A stretch of DNA of 44,472 nucleotides from Acanthaster planci (lineage: Eukaryota > Echinodermata > Asteroidea > Valvatida > Acanthasteridae). Under the pieces are notes generated by a model, which saw only the letters and a program-made list of their open reading frames with translations, was not told the origin of the DNA and did no database searches. Of this stretch, positions 32,801 through 43,659 are shown piece by piece. How positions within the stretch are numbered: the stretch's first letter is position 1; every line of letters begins with the position of its first letter. The translations under genes were made by a program, and so were the position numbers. The stretch spans positions 1 through 44,472 of the forward strand of contig NW_019091705.1 in NCBI RefSeq assembly GCF_001949145.1. Reading direction: 5' to 3'.

Positions 32801-33345
32801 GAAGGTGTCTGATAATGGTCGTCACTGTGACGTCATCAGGTGTCACGTAACATGACATTAAAGGTGCAAACTTAAGTTCTCCATATTTCTGAAGTACATG
32901 TCCAATTGATTTGAAACCTTTTAGATATATAAAAAGAGAATTGCTAAAGAAGACAATCAACACAATGTGATGATGACGTCATCATGTGAAAAGTCACTTG
33001 ACATTAATTAAAGGTGCACTTTTATGCTATTATGTTGAAACTTTTCAGTTATCTGGAATGAGAAATGTTATAGATGAAACTGGACATCATATGATGATGT
33101 CATCAGCAGAATAGTCATGTGGCATTAAAGATACACTCCTCAAAGCACCACATATTTTTAAATACATGACTGATCGAGTTGAAACCTTGCATGTAGCTTG
33201 AAAGGAAAGTATTACAGACAAAAACGGACTCCAATTGGCAATAACATCATCACATGATGAATCACTTGACATTACATGTGCATCCTTAAAAGCATTGTAA
33301 CTTCTAAAGTACATGTCCGATTGCCAACAAATCTTACAAATAGTT
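32800..33345. repeat. Tandem array of ~147 bp repeat, array 3
   Basis: Unit starts at 32897 (CATGTCCAATTGATTTGAAA), about 33024 (partly deleted), 33165 (CATGACTGATCGAGTTGAAA) and 33312 (CATGTCCGATTG); the last two are exactly 147 bp apart. The palindrome GATGATGACGTCATCATG at about 32968-32988 contains a perfect CRE-type TGACGTCA. Confidence 0.8.
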
Positions 33346-34867
33346 CGTCAAGGAAGTCTGTCACTGGTTGCAGATATGAAACCAGGGCCAAAGCAGCTGT
33401 GTTTGTCCACAGACACATTTCTAGTTTTGATTGCATTTCACCAAACAATGTTTTGTTAAAAGATCCATTTTGATTCCAGGGTTTTCTGGTCCTTACATTT
33501 TCACCCTTGGGACAAATTTATTGGTATAACTGAATATATGTACATGTATGTCTGGTACGGCAATAACTTTCCAAGAAATTTGTCTTCTTGGAATCATAAT
33601 TATCTTATTTTTGGTTCTATACACATGGAAAGAGGTCAGTCATAAGAAAAATGAGTCAGTGACTTGCATGCTATCATTCACTGTTAAAGCTTAAAAATGC
33701 AAAACTGTTAATCAGTCACGAGACCTTGTGGCACAGTTACAAACTCGGCCTCAGACATGGCATAAAACAAACAGCCATTGAAGGTGTCATTATGCAAATC
33801 CGCAGGGTAGCCTTTGTTTAACATTAATGTTGTCATATGAAATTGGCCAAATTTGAAAAGTACAAAATAATATACATGTAGACACTGGCAATAAAGAAAG
33901 TTTGTACCTTGCAATTCATCTTGAAAAAGCTTAGTCCTTCATTGGCTATCTGTGCTATATGAAATACATGAAAACAGTTATTTTGTTTAGATGTTATCTT
34001 TGGAAGAATTCTTTGAATGTAGAAACACTTTAGTTTTAGAAAGTTTTAGTTATCAGCAAAGAAGGATGTGTTTTCTTCTTAGCTAAGTCAATTCAGAATA
34101 ATCAAGGAAGGTTTTGTACAATGAAGCCGAAGAATTGAACCAACACCAGCCATTTCAGTCAGGTATCCAAGCACCAGTCTCAACTTAACACAGGGTTATG
34201 TGGTACACATATACTCACATTCTGAGTTTCAATATCTACTGTTTGTAATATTTGTATGATAGCAAGTATACAACTATAAATGGCTTCAAGTGATGAAGTA
34301 GCCTTCCGAGATGATCCATGGAGCAGTCTGTTTTTCTGACACAAAGCTTAGGGAAAATAGAATGATTTGTGGATGACTGAGGAACCTTTTTACTACACTA
34401 TGAAGATAAAATAGTATTCGTTTTGTAATACATGTACCTTTCCTTTCAGATTCTGCTTGATTTAAGCAATCACTGATTGATTTGAGTGAAGGCATATAAA
34501 AGGTGCATCTATTCAAATGAGAACTTTATTGACAGGCTTCTTTCACTTTTTCAGCCTGCTGTTTCACAAAATGTTTGACTCCAGCTCTGTATATAGTGCT
34601 GAAATTTTGGAATGCAGTAATTTTGGAATACACAGTCAAGTATATAGTTCTGTGGTTGCTCCAGGGATAATTTTCTGGTTACTATACATGTACATGTAGG
34701 TGTTGTACTTTTGGCAGTGAAAAGCAAGATAGCAAATGCAGTGAATGCCATGTGACCAGCTTTCAGCCAATCAAGACACAGAATCTGTTTGTAAGGTCTA
34801 TAATGCAGAATAGAGTTTAAGTGAAACATTCAGACACTGATAGTTGCCATTTTCTCTTATCCTGCAG
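33346..34867. other. Intron stretch before the last Rab40 exon
   Basis: No genes or repeats recognised apart from ACATGTACATGTAGG at 34685-34699. It ends in the polypyrimidine tract and CAG of the Rab40 acceptor. Confidence 0.6.
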
Positions 34868-35103
34868 TTTTGAGCTTACAAGATTATTGTTGCCGTGTGA
34901 TCGTCAACTGCACCTCCACCTACACAATTGACAAACTGCCTCTTCCGCCACAGATGAGGTCACGGCTCAAGTCATTTGCTGATGCCAACCACATGAACCG
35001 CTACCTGCTGCCCCCCTTAGACTTGCGCTCCAAGAAGCGTAGAACTATACTGAATGCCATGGACCCACCATATTCATCACGCAAAAGTTGTGTCATTTCA
35101 TGA
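34868..35103 (+). CDS. RAB40-like: Rab40-family GTPase, terminal coding exon (SOCS box)
   Basis: Encodes the SOCS box and C terminus of the Rab40 protein. After the split Val codon it reads LSLQDYCCRVIVNC, a BC box that would bind Elongin C, and KLPLPPQMRSRLKSF, a Cul5 box with its L-P-L-P core. These couple the GTPase to a Cullin-5 E3 ligase in the known vertebrate proteins. The tail has a basic LRSKKRR patch and ends SSRKSCVIS at TGA 35101; CVIS fits a prenylation CAAX box, as in the vertebrate CKIS ending. The tail after the SOCS box is short (about 36 residues), lacking the long Gly/Ser linker of vertebrate RAB40C. The frame is intact and in phase with the upstream exon. Confidence 0.93.
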
Positions 35104-37025
35104 TAAATTGATGAGCAGGAAACTTTAAGTGTGTTTATGTGTGTATACAAGCAACTCTTATCCACTGTGAGGGGCTGCTGAGCCATGTCCTGATCGCATC
35201 ATGAGCTTCATGCTATACAAGATTTTTACTAAGTGCATGTAGTGCACACAAAGGTGCCAGGTCAGAACCATACTTCGTTGGTAGCTTATTGGCCAATTAG
35301 CATTACCCATAATCATCTCAGATCATCCAGTGGTCATTATTATGATAGAAATACAGCTGAGCTAAGGAGCTTGGTGGACACAAACTTTCTACACCAATAA
35401 TTGATCCACTGTCTCCAAAGTAGATCGAAGCATGAGCACTCACTGGAGTTGCTCTGTGTGTAGTTCAGTAGGTTAAATTTATCAAGGAAGCACTGGGACG
35501 GCATTACCTTTATTTCTGCTTGAGAATTCTACATGTACATGTCTTCAACTGCACAGTGGTTATTAGTTTACTTATTGAGTCCTTGTCAATGCTTGGGACT
35601 TTTTAGCTATTGCCAAAAGAAGGCAACAAATTTGGTTTTGGGGTCTAGATAGTTTCCTCTGGGTCCAGTGTTACAGAACTCCGAAAAAAAATTTTTCTTT
35701 CGGCTAATACTTCAACATTTTCATTTTACCTTTGTGTTAATCTTCTCAGCTTCCTACCTGCAATTAAAATCCTACTTGTACTGTACACATATTCATAATG
35801 CTCTGTCTAGTTCCCCAGGCTTCATTTCTACTGTACCTAGTCAGACTTACAGCTCAGAACTATGTCTAGTTCCTCATTTGCTGGACCCAGTCAAACGTCT
35901 GGACCAGGACTTGACAACACTAAGTTTTAGCCGTTATGCAGGACACTTTTGGTAGCTTGAGGTCTAGTTGGTCATGCAGGTCAGTAGAACTGGACCAGTT
36001 TTGCCATTAGGACTTCATCATCACCATTCCTGAAAGAAAGTAAACAAGATACAGAAGAATGAGTATCCGGCAGCAGGTGTGTTAAGGGGCTATTGGTTTG
36101 TTCCTGACAAACTTCATCAATCTTCAGTTTTGAAACTCCATCTCTAAAGTCGGAATACTAGGGTACTCTTTTAGGGAAATTCAGTCTTCCCTGTATTTAC
36201 CTAGCATATTCCTGATGGGACTGGGCTGTTTCGGAACAAGTTGTCATATTCATAAACCACTTCCCCATTCTGCATCCTACATCACTATCAACCTATTCCA
36301 GGTAAGAACAACAGGCAGTCCTGGTTGGAACTCGCTATGTTTTTGCAAGAAAGATCTGTACCTTTCTTACTTCTGACATGCTCCCATAGTCAAATTGTAA
36401 TGACCATAATCAATCCTTGTTCAAACTTTAGGCTTTACACCTACCTAGACAGCGAGACCGTAAATTTACGCTGCTGATACAACACTACTGAAAATACTTC
36501 CTAGTTAGAGGTGGCCAAATTCAATCATCAACCACTGTATCAGACAACCACCAGTCAACTTTGTCTGATACCCAGGATTTTTCTTAATAACTTAGGTTAC
36601 AGGGCAAAATTGATCCGTGATAAATAGTACCTTATTAAACTTCGCTGATTATGTACAAAGTTGAGTGTAAGTCCTCAGTCCTTTGGATAGCAAATGGGAT
36701 GGAGTCACCAAACAAGGCCTGCATGAAGATAATGCCTTGGCGATTTCAGCTGGACATCAGGAAACAATATCTTATGCCAACAGAGCAAGAAAAGTTTGTC
36801 ATCTGTTGGTCAACAGACTTGAAAGCTTTGAATTTGTTGCCTTCTGTGACAGGAAGCACCATACACCAGAAACAGATTCCAGACTAGATACTTTGCTCCA
36901 AATTCAGCTCAATATCTAATTTTTTTGATTGTTTTTGCAAACTCTTGTAGAAGGGTTCAGTGCCTAGAAGAGCCTGTGCAAGGCAGTTTCTTATCTCAGA
37001 AATGTAATTATAATTGTGAGTACTT
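35104..37025. other. Presumed Rab40 3' UTR and downstream sequence
   Basis: No canonical AATAAA before about 37383; ATTAAA variants lie near 35763 and 36632. The true 3' end is not decided by the sequence. Open frames at 35668-35955 and 36651-36919 are not recognised. Confidence 0.45.
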
Positions 37026-37189
37026 ACAAAGCATACTTGCCAACCTGTCATACTCCTTCCTGAGGTCTGGCATCACCACATAATAGATTAGAATTTTTAA
37101 ATGAACTGAGGGCTTATTTAAATACCTTTCAATTTATTGTGTGGTATTGCCTGACCCCAGAAAGGTTGGCAGGTCTGACAAAGCATACT
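37026..37189. mobile_element. Short MITE with 12-bp flanking direct repeats
   Basis: A 140 bp insert (37038-37177) flanked by perfect direct repeats ACAAAGCATACT at 37026-37037 and 37178-37189. The ends are inverted: TTGCCAACCTG on the left, GGTTGGCAGGTCTG on the right. An inner arm, TTCCTGAGGTCTGGCATCACCACATA, matches the complement of the right side after a 13-nt offset. Ends like TGCCAACC occur in hAT elements, but their duplication is 8 bp, so the superfamily is undecided. Confidence 0.72.
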
Positions 37190-38829
37190 CTTTGTTAAAT
37201 TGCTCAAGGTGCTGCATCATTATGATCCCTAGTTGCTGAGTCCATGAACATTCCTAAAACCCTTTTGGCTCCTAGGGGACAATGCATGTACATCTTATTG
37301 CTGCTATTTCAGGTGCAAATGTCTCAACAGTGATAATGTCTTACCTCTCAGGTACCCATTTATATACTCCTGGGTTGAGAGAAATAAATGGGAATAAAAA
37401 AAGACTCAATCCAAAGTTACAAGATGTAACTAGCTGCTAACTTCGAATCCCGAACCTGTGTTCAGGAAATGTAAACTGTAAGCACTAGACCACATGCCTC
37501 CATTTGGAATGTCACTCTATTCTCCATGGGAAATGTATGAGTTGCCACTTGGGACAGCCTGGAAAAGTAAAGTATGAGTTTATTTCAAGGTACCCGTATG
37601 AGCACAGAAATGTACTAGGAAAAAATTGCTTACCAGCCAAATGGGATCACAGTATACATTGGTTGTAATTCTCCGCTTTTCATGGAAATTTGCTGAGCAG
37701 CTCCATGGAAAGGGTTCTGGTGTTTTCATGGAAATGTTACCGAGACACATGACACCTTTATCACAACTGTTTGATAACTTTTAGGTCTTTGATTTGAAAT
37801 GCTGCCTTCAGGGCAGTTGATAAGTTACGCATATGTAAAGCCATTTGACCTCACTAAACAATTAGTGTAGTTAAATGTGTTTCATTTCAGCAAATTGCAG
37901 TAGTAATAATTTGCTGTGATGTTGCAAATTTGTATATTTGTTTGGTTTTGTGAAGAAAATTATGAGGTTTCTGAACAGCTGTCATCTAAGACACAGAAAA
38001 ACTAGGAGTTGAAGTCTCTCTGATGGGACATTTGAAATGAATTGTTTCATGTCTCTTTGACGATTAGAAATGCAACATTATGCAAAATATTTTTTACTGT
38101 TATTTCAGGGTTTGAGTTTGCCTGGTGCACATCCGTGAAGGCAGTGTGTGCTACAAGTATCATATGTTGATTTTATTTGATTACACACACAAATGAGGAA
38201 GATGACAATTTGAGTTTTTCTGACAAAGTAATTTTATGGTGGCCCTGAAGGGGTATAACATGTTTTATTTTATAATACTGTAATGTTAATTACACTGTTA
38301 ACAGTGGAAGAAAAATGACATAAGTGTATTGAAAAGAATTACAGTGTCTGGAGAAAAGTTGCAATGTGATTGAAATAAGATAAAGATCTGCTATAGTACG
38401 ACGTATCTCTGTTATGAGCGAGAGGTGTTCTGAAAGCCTAAAAAAAATAAACAAATGGTGGACTCGGCATTTCAGACAGTACTCACCATCCATCTTCAGG
38501 AGAGTGCAGGATGCCAACTTGGAAAAGGCACATGTTGAATATCTGGGAGCAGTGAAGTGTGGGGAGCATGCATCTGTACATGTCCTGATGTAGATCAGTG
38601 AAGCGTTAGAGCTACTGGGGATGCTTGAGGGCAGTAAACCATGCCAGTGTTGAGGTTGGTGAAGGAAAGCTGCAAAGGGGTAAGGAGACCCTAAAGGGGG
38701 GCTGGATACATGCATGTCTGAGAGTAAGAGACCCATAGGACTGGAAATTAAGGATTGGACAGCAAATGTCACTGATATTGTAGCCTATTTCTAAAGTGAT
38801 TTATGGTTGAATAATTTCTGTGATGCAGT
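37190..38829. other. Unassigned sequence
   Basis: AATAAA signals at about 37383 and 37393 could end Rab40 transcripts. A 160-codon minus-strand open frame at 38290-38772 matches nothing I know and has no support. The rest is AT-rich. Confidence 0.45.
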
Positions 38830-39960
38830 AGGGAACTAGTACTCTATGCTGGTGATGAGTTCCAGCTGGTGTTAGTTGATGCAGTAGTATGCGATCCTGT
38901 CTCCTACCATGAGCTTTGTGTTTGTTGAGTCCGGTGAAGAGGTTCTTGCCAGTCTCCCCAGTGTGTACACTTTCACGTTTGCAGGAGATCTTTTACACTC
39001 GGGGTCCGCTCCTAGGATCTTGTCAGTCCTTGTGATTTTGTAATACCTTTGTTGATCTTCAGGGTTGCTGTGCGGAGAACTTAGATGCCATGCTGGCTGA
39101 GAGCACAGGATGTGAATGGAAGTACTGTCTGCATTAGGTAGGGGAGGGTTACAAACCTAGGGGCCTGTGCTAGTTAGCTTTGGGTATAGGAAACACGTTG
39201 GCTGAAAGTGGGTCTGTGATCCTGAGTCTTGACCATAGAGCTACATGTGTATTGAATTACCAGAGCAATAACATGTCATTCTCCATGTATTGAAGCTTTG
39301 ACGCCCCCTGGACACAGACATTTTGAATTCATGTGGATACATGGCTGTGCAAAAGCTGTACAAAATTCCAAATTTTCCATAGGTTTGTGCATAAACATGG
39401 ATGCACCCAGCAAGCTTAACTTTTCCACAGAGTTAGCACTCTAGTAATTATGTGTAGCTCTTTGGTCTTTACTTCTCTTTATATCCAGTTGGATACAAAG
39501 AGATGCTGCCATCTCTTTCTTGTTCAGTTGTGAATTGGATGCTGTTGTGTGGCGAGTAACAGTAATATCTAGTAATATCTTCTTTGAATGATAAAGTTGT
39601 CAATGAATGGGGGCCAAGCCAGTGTTAAAAGCAGAACCCAGGAGGTTCTGGAAACTGCATGAATTGACACAGGTGTGTAAGAGGTCATTAAGTTGCTCTA
39701 GTGTTAGGTCAGTGTGCTTGCTGGTGGAATCTAGCCTAAGACTGTCTTTGGCAAAGGGCAGGCAGCTGATGTTTGAACATTGATGAAGAGTGAGATGACG
39801 TTGAAGCTAACCATGATGTTTCCTGGCTGGAGGATAAAGCCTTAGATGAAGGAAGCATCCAAGTCGGTGTTCAGTGCTGCCTATTAGAGGTGAAGGATCT
39901 TGATGAGGTGTTTTGCAGTGTTATATTTGGGCTGCCTTGGGATAGCACAGTGGGGCATAG
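38830..39960 (-). pseudogene. Penelope-like element relic (RT and GIY-YIG)
   Basis: Minus-strand relic of a Penelope-like retroelement, which joins a telomerase-like RT to a GIY-YIG endonuclease. Near 39775-39821 it encodes MVSFNVISLFINV, a worn form of the Penelope motif A (SFDVVSLFTNV), with the catalytic Asp changed to Asn. Flanking text in the expected order includes PLPKTVLG-like and LNDLLHTCV-like pieces. At 38842-38996 it encodes CKRESVHTGETGKNLFTGLN, matching the GIY-YIG second strand and helix (Y-x-G-E-T-x-R/K-x-L), followed by NKHKAHGRRQDR. The frame is broken many times. The RT YxDD box was not found. Confidence 0.65.
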
Positions 39961-41537
39961 ATGACTGAAAAACATTTAATGCAGTGTATGGTTGGTCAAG
40001 TTTGTAATGATGTGTAGCATAAATGGTGTGATAACATTTGTGCAACCTCGCAATCTCATGTCAAGGAAAGCTCACTGTGATTGTTACAGTGACAGATATA
40101 TTTCAATGTGCCACAATTTGTTACAGTGATGGAACATTTATAAAAGTCCATTAGCACTCGCAATGGATCATTAGGTGAAGGTGTACAGGTGGCAAGAATA
40201 ATTACAACATTCTTGAGCACAGTTTGAAAGATAAATACTCTGTACATGTACATTAAAGGGGGTATAACTGTGATAAAAAACTTGTAATTCATTTCTCTCA
40301 TTCATTACTAAGTAAGATGCTACTTCTTAACATACGAGCATGATGCACACTGGTTCATGTAGCAAAGCATCTGTTGACTGCCCTGATTTGGGACTTGATT
40401 ATTGATTGTTACAAAGGCTACAAGTCCAAACAATCATCCTCCAGGGAATTGGGACATCTGTTTATATTACATCTTTAAAAACATGCCTTACCAAGAAAGT
40501 ACCTTTGGGGTCACCATATAAAGCAGTTGTGAGAACCATGTTTATAGAGTTACACCATTTATGGTAATTTTGTAGCATTGTAAATATAATTGTACATTCT
40601 CCCATCATTCACAAATGGTGCATTTATAAAAGATTTCTGTATATTGATGAAAATGTGAATGAAACATTTTAAAAAGTATTCATCATGGATAAGACAAATT
40701 ACAAATGCAGCAATAGATTCAATATGTACGCAAAATAAGTTATGCAAAAGTTTCAGGTTAAGGAGATGAAGATGCATGTATTATACATGAGCCGTATATA
40801 TTTTGATGCATTTTTCTTGATATGAATCACATTGTAACATGCATAAAGGGTTGGCAAACTGAAATTATGTTATGAATTTTATATTTGCCACATGGATAAA
40901 AGTTGAACACAAGCTTAACTATCCAAAACTTTATTAGATATACACATTTTCATTGTGAAAAGATTAAACAAATAAATGCGCAGTGTTACTGCTCCAAATC
41001 CTTTTAATACCCTCTTACATCTTTTGTTAAAAGTCCACCCGGATTTTGTAAAGGAATTTTGATAAATGCAAAAGTAAAGCCCAGTTACCACAACTTTGCA
41101 TTGGGCTTGAATGTGCCCTTGGTTCTCCAAAGAGTTGGATGGTTTGGGAGGTTTTGAAGGTTCCTAGCAGAAACTTGGTTCATTTGGACTTCTTGAGAAT
41201 GAATACATATGACTTTCCTAGAGTTTTCGTGAATACTTTTTACCTTCTGTCAGGAGGAGATTGTATACATATTTTTCAGGAAACTCTGTTTTGCTTGCTA
41301 TTTCCTAAACAATTAAGTGATTTTTAGCATTCAGCCATGCTGCTGCAGTGATCTTATTGCATGTATACTGGATGTATTTATTTAAAATGAGTAATCATTT
41401 CATTCGCACACTTAGAGTTGATGCCACCTGGATTCTGTGTGAAGGTTCAACAGCTTCTTTTGTCTCAACACTGCATGTTTATTGTATGTGGTAAGCTCAT
41501 CATTTTACAACTCCAAATGCAGATTTCTTTCCAGGTT
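39961..41537. other. Unassigned AT-rich sequence
   Basis: No gene or element end recognised. GTACATGTACATT at 40243 is another instance of the TACATGTA word. Confidence 0.5.
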
Positions 41538-42120
41538 TTAACCACTTGCTGCCGGAGAACCCCGTTTCAAGCACCAAAGGTTTATATGCAGAGCCGGAGT
41601 GCCCGAAACGGGACAAAAGAGCTGGTCCGTGTAACAAAAGACCGTACTCGGAACAAAAGACCTGCTGCTGGGAATTGCCATCATTTTTCGGCTTGTATTT
41701 TTCAAAGGTAATCCGTCACTTTTTTTAACAGTATACCACTGTTTTGGGCATAGCACACCTGTGAATTAGCCCTGTTGACAAGAGTGCTCCAGGGCCCCAT
41801 TGATGAGCAACACAGCACCACTGCACACTAATCCAGCCGCGTTTGAAAAAACGCTTCCTGCATTCCCTTGGGACAATGGAAATTACGCAACACCTCACAT
41901 TTCTGGGCTCTCTTGACAGGGCAGCAGGCCTGGCTGAAATATCCAGCAGTCAATGAAGGTGACCTGTCAGCTTAGAGTAGCCACCAAAGAGTCATTTGTG
42001 TGGGTGTAAACGTCCATTAAATGAAATAATGAATTTGTGAAGAATTTTGAAAACTGAAATCTTGAAAATTGCCCATATGTGTGCACTGCATTTTAAAAGC
42101 ACCCGACAGCAAGTGGTTAA
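41538..42120 (+). mobile_element. TTAA-ended MITE, copy F (full length, reference copy)
   Basis: 583 bp with TTAA at both ends (41538-41541 and 42117-42120). The termini are inverted repeats: left TTAACCACTTGCTGCCGG, right CCCGACAGCAAGTGGTTAA. Inside, ACAAAAG recurs three times within about 55 bp (ACAAAAGAGCTGGTC, ACAAAAGACCGTACT, ACAAAAGACCTGCTG). No coding capacity. The TTAA flank and short ends fit a piggyBac-type MITE, although canonical piggyBac ends begin CCC, while these begin CCA. Confidence 0.88.
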
Positions 42121-43551
42121 GGTACATATACTTGTTGGGCAACCCATACATACGTGTACTCAGCAAGTCTCTAGTTAATAAATGCCAGTTGAAGTTCTTT
42201 ATATATCAGTTTTTCATTTAAGAATGCAGAACAATTTTGATGTTAACTTGTTGCAACCTTGCAACAGTAGAATTCCCTAAAAGTCATTTTTTTATAAAGT
42301 TAAGTGAAAAATGATCCACTTCATTTTTCCTTCGTTGTTTCTGTGTATGATTTGTTATGTAAATACTTACAGTTTGGATAGGTGATATTTGAAATAGATA
42401 TGTGTATGTGGTTGGTCTACCAAGCATGGTGTATTAATTGACAGAACATGAAGTGACAGGTTTATTATTTGCAGTGGGTTTTGATAAGTTATTTAAAATC
42501 AAAACATTTAAAACTAAAGAGAGATCTCGGGAGAGCAGTTTGGTAAAAAATAAAGTCAAAATCAATTTTTTTTTTCACTGTTTTAATTCATGGATTTCCT
42601 TGTTTGTTGTGAAACAGCCCTCTAGCCATATTTATAGAATATGCCTCTCAGGCACAATGCTTAAATCTCATATAAAAATTGGCATACCTGGCATCTATAT
42701 TGTGATGGAATGCAGACTCTTTTGTATTGCACATGCCTTTGGATATGTTGTAATTACATCCTTGATCATAACTCTGCAAAACAGGAGTTAAAGTTTCATA
42801 CGAAACCAGAAAAGAGTTTTAACCAATAGGTAGTTTTTCATGTATTGGACTCTCAACCAAGAAGAGTTGTCTGTCTGCAGTATTTATGAATACTTCATTT
42901 TTTTTTATTTATATATGTCCCAGTGTCCTTGTCTTTGGAAGGTAAAATGACATACATGTACCTCAGTATCCAGTCACAAGGATACATGCAGATATCTAAG
43001 GAAAAACAGACGTTCAAGAGGTGCTGTCATTTTGCTGTACATGCAGCCCTTTTTATTACTTGGTTCTGTTACTGTAACGTTGTTGAATGTAGATTTCTGT
43101 AATATAATAATTGTGTTATACTGGCATCATCAAATGCTGAGGCCAATATGGGGTTTAATACTATTTTCTTTATAGATTGTTTGTTGAGTCACAAAAAGTT
43201 GTTTACGAGGCTCTATGTGTTGCTCTTATTTGGTGCTTGTGTTAAAATTAAATTAGAGAGTACATGTACATGTATTTGTAAATGATAAATGAGTTGTGAA
43301 TACAGCAACTTGAATAAAAGATGACATAAATACAGAAAGCTCATTTTTTAAGATTTTGTCATTAATTTTGTCATGCTTTTCTGAGGAGTGATGTTAAATT
43401 TGGGGGCTTTATAAATGCTTTAAGGAGGACCAGGGATAAGTTCCAAAATAAATTTCATGCCAAAGCCCTGTAGTGCCATTTAAGTATATATTTTCAAAAA
43501 AGGAAATATATTTATTCAAAGTACATTTTTAGGAAATATATTTTTTCCAAA
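42121..43551. other. Unassigned AT-rich sequence
   Basis: No coding motifs. A 117-codon open frame at 42438-42791 is not recognised. AGTACATGTACATGTATTTG lies at 43259-43278. Confidence 0.45.
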
Positions 43552-43659
43552 TTTGTTTGTACGAGATATATTTTTTTCCAAAGTGTGTTTGTTCGAGACG
43601 TATATTCTCCAGTTTGTTCGAGACATATATTCTCCAGTTTGTTCTGAGATCTATATTTA
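43552..43659. repeat. Tandem repeat, about 25 bp period
   Basis: Four units of the form GTTTGTTCGAGACATATATTCTCCA, starting near 43553 (GTTTGTACGAGATATATTT), 43586, 43612 and 43637. The middle two are nearly identical. It is preceded by TTTTAGGAAATATATTT-like copies from about 43500. Confidence 0.75.

Larger units (their letters stand above)
11046..34867 (+). other. Large last Rab40 intron (about 23.8 kb)
   Basis: Bounded by donor GTGAGAA at 11046 and acceptor TTTTCTCTTATCCTGCAG at 34867. Joining the flanking exons restores a Val codon (G + TT) and an uninterrupted Rab40 reading frame. It contains MITE copies B-E, a DIRS relic, both Ty3/gypsy blocks, the tetranucleotide satellite and all the roughly 147 bp repeat arrays, so its length is largely owed to repeats. 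Confidence 0.88.

Noticed and set aside
38290-38772. 160-codon minus-strand open frame
   Set aside because: Begins MTFAVQSLISSPMG and matches no family I know. It lies next to, but in no clear relation with, the Penelope-like relic.
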